From Phaseolus vulgaris (taxonomy: Eukaryota > Streptophyta > Magnoliopsida > Fabales > Fabaceae), in the NCBI RefSeq assembly GCF_000499845.2, contig NC_023756.2, positions 32,269,660 to 32,333,659 on the forward strand: DNA of 64,000 bases. Reading direction: 5' to 3'. The notes beneath the pieces are model-generated. The model saw only the letters and a program-made list of their open reading frames with translations, made no database searches and had not been told where the DNA came from. Position 1 is the stretch's first letter, and every line of letters starts with the position of its first letter. Below are positions 57,133-64,000 of the stretch, one piece after another. The translations under genes and the position numbers were made by a program.

Positions 57133-58464
57133 GTGATTCAAGAAATTCTGAAGACGCCGAGAGCGTTTGTGGCAGATCACCTGGTCCTTCAGATAAGCAA
57201 GTCGACGGAGAAAGCAGCGAGAAGCCATAAGTCCCTGACGCAAGAAACTCTGAGATCGCCGAGAATCAGAGCATGTCGGGGAGAGAAGGTGAACGTGATG
57301 CAGGTCTGCGCTACCCATGAGCCAGACACTTGGATAACACAGTACAAGCGGTGCCTGGCGGATGGCCTTCTCCCGCTGGATCCGACTGAGGCCAGGAAGG
57401 TAAAGAAGAATTCTAGCAAGTACACCCTGATTGATGGCGATCTGTACAGGTTTGGGTTCACTCACCCGCTCCTGGAATGTATACACGGCGAGAAGTGCAC
57501 GAGAATCATGGCGGAGCTCCACGAAGGTATATGCGGAAGCTACGTCGGGGGTCGAGCTCTGGCCGCGAGGACTCTCCGTGCGGGATACTACTGGCCATCG
57601 ATGAGAGAAGATTGCAAGAAGTATGCCCAATGTTGCAAACAATGCCAACAGCACGCCGATTGGCACAAGGCACCTCCCGAGGAGTTGAAGTCGATCTATA
57701 GCCCTTGGCCGTTTCATACCTGGGGAATCGACATCCTGGGACCTTTCCCGCTGGCGATCAGGCAGATGAAGTACTTGGTTGTGGCGATTGAGTATTTCAC
57801 CAAGTGGATTGAAGCAGAACCAGTGGCCCAGATCACCGCACACAAGATCGAAGGTTTCGTGTGGAAGAATATTGTGTGCCGGTTTGGTGTGCCCAAGCGC
57901 CTGGTGTCGGACAACGGGACTCAGTTTGCAAGTCACCTGTTGAAGAAGCTTTGCGAAGGGGTGGGAATTCAACAAGTGTTCGCATCCGTCGAGCACCCTC
58001 AGACGAATGGCCAAGTGGAGTCAGCCAATCGGGTGTTGCTGAGAGGATTGAAGAGAAGGCTTGAGAAAGCCAAGGGAAGTTGGGCTGAGGAGGTACCCTG
58101 TATAGTCTGGGCGTACCACACCACCGAGCAGTCAGGAACCCATGAGACCCCGTTAAGCTTGGTCTATGGGTGTGATGCCATGATTCCAGTGGAGATCTAG
58201 GAGAGCTCGCCGAGATTCCGGAACTTCGTAGAGGAAGACTCGAATGAAGAGAGAAGGCTGAACCTAGATCTACTGGATGAGGTCAGGGAAGGCGACCTGG
58301 TGATGAGGAAGGCCCACCAGTACGAGATGGAGAATAAACTGTCGCCCAAGTGGACTGGACCGTTCAGAATAACCGAGGCGCTCGGGAACGGCGCCTACCG
58401 CTTAGAGACGCTGGAAGGAGGGGCGATTCCTCGCACCTGGAACGCCACGCACCTGAAGTTGTAA
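57133..58464 (+). pseudogene. Integrase of copy C
   Basis: It is open from 57133 to TAG at 58198-58200, then continues in frame to TAA at 58462-58464. The zinc domain is HEGICGSYVGGRALAARTLR with CCKQCQ. The catalytic triad is visible: D in WGIDILGPFP, D in VSDNGTQFAS, E in NGQVESANRVLL. The C-terminal part (GDLVMRKAHQYEMENKLSPK, WTGPFRI) follows LDEVRE directly; about 30 residues usual in related integrases appear to be missing near 58283, as judged from family memory. The stop plus that loss probably inactivate it. Confidence 0.87.
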
Positions 58465-58713
58465 TATAGTTAAGAGCTTTGTAAGTAAAGACAAACCCAA
58501 AAGTCATATTACAATGTCTCTGATGAAACAGTTTGAAGGGGGCACTCTTTTTTCCCTAAGGAGGGTTTTTAATGAGGCCACCCAATAAAAGAAGAGTTTT
58601 CGAAGTATAAGGCGTTTTCAGATTGCATGTTCGCTATTTTCCAAAAGTTTTGAAGAAAGACCTTGTCACTTGTACGTGATTTAAGGCAAGCAAAGATATA
58701 TCGCATGCTTTCC

Positions 58714-58902
58714 AAAAGTTTTAAGCCCTCATCGTTTTTCGGCGATTGGAGGCATCAGTTAAAGTTTTAAGTCCTCATCGTTTTTCGGCGATTGGAGGCA
58801 TCAGTTAAAGTTTAAAGTCCTCATCGTTTTTCGGCGATTGGAGGCATCAGTTAAAAAGTTTTTAAGTCCTCATCGTCTTTCGGCGATCAGAGGCACCAGT
58901 TA
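58714..58902 (+). repeat. 46-bp tandem repeat in the 3' region of copy C
   Basis: Four units have CCTCATCG at 58727, 58773, 58819 and 58868 (spacing 46, 46, 49). Each reads like CCTCATCGTTTTTCGGCGAT then GGAGGCATCAGTTAAAG. It lies about 250 bp after the pol stop. Confidence 0.9.
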
Positions 58903-58903
58903 A

Positions 58904-59336
58904 AAGACCTCAACGCCCTCGCGCGTCCTGAGGCAGGTTAAAGACCTCCTCGCCGTCGAGCGAGTGCAGGCGAGAAAGAGTGAAAGTCCTCAGTGTTTCT
59001 GGGGGCGAGATGATGTAACCCCTGGGGCAATGTAGAGGCAAGGGAAAGTCCTCAGTGTTTCTGGGGGCGAGAAGATGTAACCCCTGGGGCAATGTAGAGG
59101 CAAGCGAAAGTCCTCAGTGTTTCTGGGGGCGAGAAGATGTAACCCCTGGGGCAATGTAGAGGCAAGTGAAAGTCCTCCGTGTTTCTGGGGGCGAGAAGAT
59201 GTAACCCCTGGGGCAATGTAGAGGCATGATTCAAAGACCTTCTCGCCTACGAGCGAGTTCAGGCGAGTTAAAGACCTTCTCGCCTATGTGCGAGTTCAGG
59301 CAAGATAAAATCCTTCTCGTCTCGAACGAGTTCATG
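58904..59336 (+). repeat. 62-bp tandem array flanked by 38-bp-type repeats
   Basis: The core array is 58981-59227, four units with starts at 58986, 59048, 59110 and 59172 (spacing exactly 62). Each contains GTCCTCAGTGTTTCTGGGGG and GATGTAACCCCTGGGGCAAT. Around it (58904-58978 and 59231-59336) are AGACCTTCTCGCC...GCGAGTTCAGGCGAG units of about 38 bp. 59337-59947 has no supported gene on the plus strand. Confidence 0.88.
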
Positions 59337-59947
59337 TATGGTGTTAAGGGTGGACGAAGTTTTGAAGGTGGCTAAGGCAGGCTCGAAGAGAGCGCCCAGC
59401 CACCCGGCCTACGGTCCTGAAGTTCAGGAAGGTAGAGGAGGATCCAAAAGGCGCCTATACCCCCAGATCAAAGAACAATGGCCAAGGCGTGAAGCCAGAA
59501 AGAACCTGATCGCCAAGGGTCTCTGGCGACCAGGAAAAGTTCAAACATCGGCGAGAAAGTTAAAGGACCCGTTTTGATGGAGCAGATCGGGTGAAGCCGT
59601 GTTTAAGCCAATAGCTGATTTAAAGTTTGTTGCTTGAAGAATGTTTTTACGATAAAGTTAATTGCCTTAAGATTACGAATTGTTAAGTGTTTGTTGCTTA
59701 GGGCTGAAGTGATTCGAAGCAGTTAAGTCAAAGGTCGTGCCTACAGTTTTCCTAAGTCATTTCTTTGGAGTTAAACAAGCAAGGAAAGTTGAAGCGAGTG
59801 AAGAAGTTATAAGAGGAAAAACGTAGACCTTTGTCATTAACAGTTAACAATGAATAACAGTTCAGAACATATATACGAAGGGACATAAAGTCTATTACAA
59901 GTTATTTACAAAGGAAACTATAAAGGGCGATGGGTGGATTGAATTGA

Positions 59948-62543
59948 TTAGTCTTCGGCGGGCACCACTTTTCCATCCACCACTTCATTGTTCAGCGACA
60001 CCATGCTGAGATCCAGGTCGGGGAACAGGCAAGCAAATTGTTCCCGCGCAGCTTCGAATCCAGCAGCAGAATTTGAGCGGAGTTCAGCTTGAGTTCTTCA
60101 ATCTGCTTCTGGAGCTCCTCAATCCGCTTCTTGAGGTCTTCAGTTTGCTCTCTCAGCTCTGTATTCTGTTGCTCCAGCTCTTCAACCTGTTTCTTGAGTT
60201 GTTCATTGGTCTCTTGAGCCTGGAGAAGGTCTTCAGTAACCTTCTTGGATTCCGCTTGTGCTTGGGCCAATTCAGCAGCCACCTTTCCCTTCTCTGCGTT
60301 GGCCTCGGCGAGATCGGCTATGGCGTCGTCCCTTGCCTTTTCCACTTGCCCAAGGAATTTCTCTCGGTCAACTGACCTCTCCTCCAATTTCTGCACCTTA
60401 GCGGCGTCAGCTTTTATGAGAGCCTCCAGGTCAGCCACCCTGACGCGATAAGGCACAATCTTGCTCTCCAGTTCGACCTTCTCTTGAGCAAGTTGATGCA
60501 CCTTATGGCGGAGATCAGTGGCCTCCTTGCGCGCCAGCCTGAGCTCGGTGCTCATTGCATCCTCCACTCGGGAGTGTTCGATTTCCGCGAGCGTCAGGTT
60601 GAAAGACAACTTCTCCACCTCGACCCTCATAGTGCTGTTTTCAGTTTTGAGGTTGAAGAGGTCGTCTTGGAGCCTCCTGGTGGAGCCCTCCACAGCTCTG
60701 GCGATGATGGCAGGGATGTCTTCTGCTATCGTTTTTAGCTTAGCAGTTAGAGGCTCCCACATCCTCGTGACCTCAAGGGGGAGGTTTGCTGCCTGTAGAG
60801 GCACTAGAGGCGCTGTGGGAGCCTGTCGCTGGTTCTCGTCGCCACCTTCCTTAGCAGGTTCTTCAGTAGGCGCTTGTTGGCGTGGTGACGGAATCGGGGA
60901 TTCGGTGATCAGAATCGGCGAGGTATGGGCAACCTCATCCCCGATTGGAGCAACTTCTGCAGCTGAGGCGTTTGAAGGGGGACCCCCTCCAGCTGACACA
61001 TATGGTGTAGAGGCGCTCGGGGGGTCCTCCATGAAATTTGGCTCTTGGGCCTCAACTGCAGGTGCCGCAGTGGCCAGTGGGATCGCTTGGACTGGTGAGG
61101 CAGGAGCCTGTGGGGGTGGCGATGATGGAGGAGGAGCAGGCGTCGATGGAGGTGTTGAGGTTGGAAGAGGGGGTGGAGCAGACGGTGAAGAAGGTGCCAC
61201 CCTCTTCCTCTTTGAGACCAAACCGTCTTCGGTGGCCTCGTCATCTTCTTCCTCTTCCTCGTGGATCACCTGAGGGGCTTTCCTTTTAGGTCTCTTGAGG
61301 ACCAATTTCTTGCGTTGGGCGGCAGGTTGGACCTCGGAGGGAGCTGAGTCCTTGGGTGGCGAACGTCCGTGAACAATGGCTTTCTCCACCACCGAGTTGG
61401 CCATTGTTTGGGAGCCCGTCGCCAACCCGTGGTTTCGAGCGAGCGCCTTCAATTCGGCAAGCATGCCCTTACCCAACATGTTATCTGCATGGAACGAAAA
61501 TGCATGGGTTAACTCAAGGAGAAAATAAGTGCATAAGGTAGTATGCAGCAAAGCAGATGATATGTGCAGGAAAGATAAAACCAAAGTCTTGCGCATAACT
61601 TACAAGACGCCCAGAAACAGCTAAACAGAAGCAGTATCAAAGCAAGAGTTTAAGTGTCCTAACCTATTCGAATTTCGAGTTGGTCCTCGTAGAATTTGAA
61701 ACAGATCAAGGTGGTGGTAAGGAAAGTGATGTTGGCATCCGTCACCCTTTTCCAGAAAAGGCATAGATCTCGGTCCAACGCTCCCATGCTGTCAGGACTT
61801 CTAGGTCTCCTGAAGCAGCTCTTGGACTCTTTCTTCCCCTTGTCCACCCAGTACAAGGGGAAGCCGTCGAGTAGGGAGTCGTCCTTGTCGTTGGGGCGCA
61901 CTTGGACGAACTTCAAACTAACCCACAGGCGGTCTCCTGGGTGCTTGGCTTCGAAGAGAAATAAAAATACATCCACGGATGCGGGAAGCCCCAGGTGGTC
62001 GCACATGACTTGGAATGCTCGAACAAACGCCCAGCTATTGGGGTGAAGCTGGGCGGCGGCAATGTTGAGCTCGGTAAGGAGTTCCCTCTCGAATCGGGTG
62101 AAAGGGAACTTGAGCTTCACCTTCTTGAATAAGGTCGTGTAGACGAAGCAGAAGGGCCCGTCGGCACTCACCTTCTCATCAGCACAAACAGGCAGCTCGG
62201 GGGGGCAAGGTAGCACTATCATCTTTTCGTCGTGCTCCTTATGAAATGATTGATGAAGCTCATCCCCCTTAGTCAGCCGCAAAACTGCTCCCGCAGTGTT
62301 CACAGAAGATGTCTCCCTCAGAAGGGTCGAGTTGGCCCAGGGATACAGGGTTTTGAAGTCTGGCAAGGGAACGGGGGCTCCTCCGGCGGTAGGTGGAGTC
62401 GCCTGGGCCAGGTTAGGGCGGGAAGATGCAGGCCTCTCAGCCTGGGAGGATGAAGCGCCACGAACTCGTGGTGGGTCGTGTGCTTGAGAAGGGGGGTTTC
62501 TTGATGAAGGAGGAGGATTCGGGGTGATCTTTGTGCGAGTCAT
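59948..62543 (-). CDS. Antisense two-exon gene of Tat-like copy C
   Basis: Exon 1 62543-61664, intron 61485-61663 (179 bp, GT-AG), exon 2 from 61484. Across the joint the protein reads EIRI then DNMLGKGMLAELKALARN. The first frame gives 790 residues to 59992; a one-base shift near 60090 would instead give AGFEAAREQFACLFPDLDLS and a stop at 59948, which looks more natural. Exon 1 has a Pro/Ala/Ser-rich start, then a domain resembling Transposase_28 (PF04195): FKKVKLKFPFTRFERELL, LHPNSWAFVRAFQVMCDHLG, FPLYWVDKGK. Exon 2 has a KRKKLVLKRPKRKAP-like basic stretch, an acidic run, Pro-rich linkers and a long coiled coil (EQLKKQVEELEQQNTELREQ). Function unknown; possibly nuclear and oligomeric. Confidence 0.82.
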
Positions 62544-63127
62544 TGTTGCAGCTGCAAAGGAAGAAGAAAAGGAAAAATGATCAGGGGTTACAAAGGCTGA
62601 CTCGATCATGGAGGGAAGGTGAAAAACGAACGAACGTAGGTTCGTTGCGATGATTGACGAAGCCCTAAGTTACGAAGAAGGAGAAATGGAAAAGCAACCC
62701 ACAGCGTATGCACCAGGCAGTTACAGGATGATGCGAATCGGTTAAAATGCAAGAAAAACCAGCAGAAGAAGGAAAGTAGGTACCTTTTGATGATCAGGAA
62801 GACGATGAAGGTTGATGATGATTTGGAATGTTGAAGAGCGCTGAGAGAGTTTTCGCAGGAGAAGGTGAGAGCGTTTGAAGATACGAAGAAAAGTGATGGA
62901 ACAGTGTGGAGTGAAAATGGGTTTAAGGGTTTTTTCGAAATGGGTTTGGGAAGCGCAAACGGTAACTGAAGGTAACCGTTGATGAAGCCACGTGTCGAGC
63001 GATGGACGAGGGGTTTGGTGGAGCGTCAGAACAGCAGAAGGTACAACCGCTTGGAATTCTGCGTCAGTGCCACGTAGATCGGTGTTGACGTGACTCTTTC
63101 AGTCTTTTCGCTGGACAAGCCTTCGCT
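62544..63127 (-). promoter_or_regulatory. 5'-UTR intron and upstream region of the antisense gene, copy C
   Basis: A GT-AG intron at 62552-62783 (232 bp) ends with TTTGCAG eight bases before the ATG. Upstream, GCCACGTGTCG (G-box) is near 62988, matching the G-box in copy B. No TATA box was identified. The region also carries the 3' end of the sense transcript up to the polypurine tract. Confidence 0.6.
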
Positions 63128-63144
63128 TAAGACTGGGGGGCTTG
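63128..63144 (+). other. Polypurine tract of copy C
   Basis: AAGACTGGGGGGCTTG directly before the 3' LTR; copy B has the same tract with one difference. It primes plus-strand DNA synthesis in this element class. Confidence 0.8.
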
Positions 63145-63930
63145 TGTACTGCCCTGGTAGTCGGAACTGATGACGTGGCATCAAGCTACAGTATAGGCGT
63201 GTTGACAAGGCGCCAGGTTGGCAGAAGGGAAGGATGTCGGGGGGCTCGTGTAGTCGCCAGTTATTAAATTGGCGTGTTCCGATTTCCAGCATACCAGAAT
63301 CGGCGATCACCAGGTTAAAGATGAAGTCGCCAGATGTAGACTCAGGCGACCTAGTGATTGGAGATCGCTAGAGCAAGCACATCGCCAGAGATGAAGGTGG
63401 TGCAGATTATGAAGGCGGCCGGCGAGACCACAGGGAAGGTGTATGAAGGCCCCCTAACTCGCCAGTTCCAGTAGAGATCGCACTCCCAAGTTAGCTATGC
63501 ACTGGGCAGCACCATGCATAAGTAACTTAGCCAAAGAGAGAGTCAGAAGCAGCGCCCAAGTCAAGGAGCCTCCGGATGATGGCACGTGTACAGTTGGATG
63601 CGAGCCACGTGTCCAAGTCTGTAACTGCTAGGAGAGAGAAAGCAACCAGGTATATAAGAGTTCTTAACGAACTTTCTGAGGTACGCACGTTCAGATTATA
63701 CTCTTTACGCTTGCGAGTTCTAGAGCTTACTGTGAGAGAGAATTTGCACGGTTCTTGTTCTCTTTGTATTTGGTGATTCGGTCACTGACTTGGGCGCACC
63801 GCAGCGGCGCCGCTCTGTTTCTTTGCAGGTTCTTGAGGTGGATCTCGAAGAGGAATGGAGGTTCGAAGCGGTGCGCACGTCGATCCTTTGACGAGGCAGT
63901 TTCCAGCATTCCGGTCAACAGGCAGGATCA
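63145..63930 (+). repeat. 3' LTR of Tat-like copy C
   Basis: It begins TGTACTGCCC and ends GGCAGGATCA. It is 13 bp shorter than the 5' LTR because of one indel near the GCAGCGGCGCC motif. Confidence 0.95.
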
Positions 63931-64000
63931 TTTATATTAACTAAAAACTTTGATTGCAGTTGTACAAAGTTTAGCTGTCTAATTAGTTTGGTTCAGTGCA
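63931..64000. other. Right flank of copy C
   Basis: It starts with the duplicated TTTAT and continues the AT-rich sequence of 51705-52140. Nothing recognisable. Confidence 0.5.

Larger units (their letters stand above)
52141..63930 (+). mobile_element. Tat/Ogre-like Ty3/gypsy retrotransposon copy C, near full length (11790 bp)
   Basis: 5' LTR 52141-52939 (799 bp) and 3' LTR 63145-63930 (786 bp), with target duplication TTTAT (52136-52140 and 63931-63935). The LTRs differ by one 13-bp indel near 52793 and about 7 substitutions, so the insertion is young. The order is primer site, gag, protease, RT, two RNase H domains, integrase, tandem-repeat 3' region, antisense gene, polypurine tract. Two RNase H domains and an antisense open frame downstream of pol are features of the Tat lineage. 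Pol carries four defects, so it probably relied on helper proteins. Confidence 0.95.

Noticed and set aside
56998..58014. Long open frame on the minus strand inside integrase (about 338 codons)
   Set aside because: It is the complement of a clear integrase domain with the D,D,E triad; the antisense product is low in recognisable features.
58904..59336. Regular repeats resembling a CRISPR array
   Set aside because: The units are head-to-tail without unique spacers, and the context is a plant retrotransposon.
60518..61273. Plus-strand open frame of 251 codons opposite the antisense gene
   Set aside because: It is the mirror of the coiled-coil and Pro-rich coding exon; low-complexity Ser/Val/Gly sequence with no domain.

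Overview
The window is repeat-dense plant nuclear DNA. Nearly every base assigned belongs to a transposable element, and no complete host gene was found. The families are plant-specific: CACTA/En-Spm transposons carrying TNP2-like (Transposase_21) and Transposase_24-like genes, Ty3/gypsy elements of CRM-like and Tat/Ogre-like type, and SIRE-type Ty1/copia LTRs. The style resembles a legume, possibly Phaseoleae; that taxonomic guess is weak.

Layout. 1-30141 is a nested block. The outer host is a minus-strand CACTA element (copy 2), visible as four separated pieces: 8180-10151, 17880-19923, 28038-30141, and a left part beyond the window. Inserted in it are a broken gypsy element (3246-8179, itself hit by CACTA copy 1 at 1-3245), a CRM-like gypsy element (10152-17879, TSD TTAAT) and a Tat-like element (19924-28037, TSD TTATC). 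From 30142 to 34171 lie fragments: a facing CACTA end, a truncated Tat-like element and a SIRE 3' end. A 1.6-kb CACTA deletion derivative (34795-36428, TSD AAT) follows.

A second nest runs 36961-51704. A 381-bp CACTA-like miniature element (TSD TAT) contains a 14.4-kb CACTA element (37082-51441, TSD TTT). The large element carries both transposase genes, two captured host-gene fragments and a SIRE solo LTR. A near-complete Tat-like retrotransposon (52141-63930, TSD TTTAT) closes the window. Its LTRs differ at about 7 of 786 aligned sites, the lowest divergence of the three LTR pairs here.

How the genes work together. In CACTA elements the TNP2-like protein is the transposase, and the Transposase_24-like protein is the accessory product that, in En/Spm, binds subterminal repeats; such repeats are visible at both ends of the large element. 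In the Tat-like element a gag-protease-RT-RNaseH-RNaseH-integrase reading runs on the plus strand. An intron-containing gene runs antisense between pol and the 3' LTR. Its exon phases agree, and its 5'-UTR intron has the same length (232 bp) in both Tat copies. That antisense spliced gene and the gene capture inside the CACTA element are the most interesting content. All calls are by eye; no alignment or database search was run.
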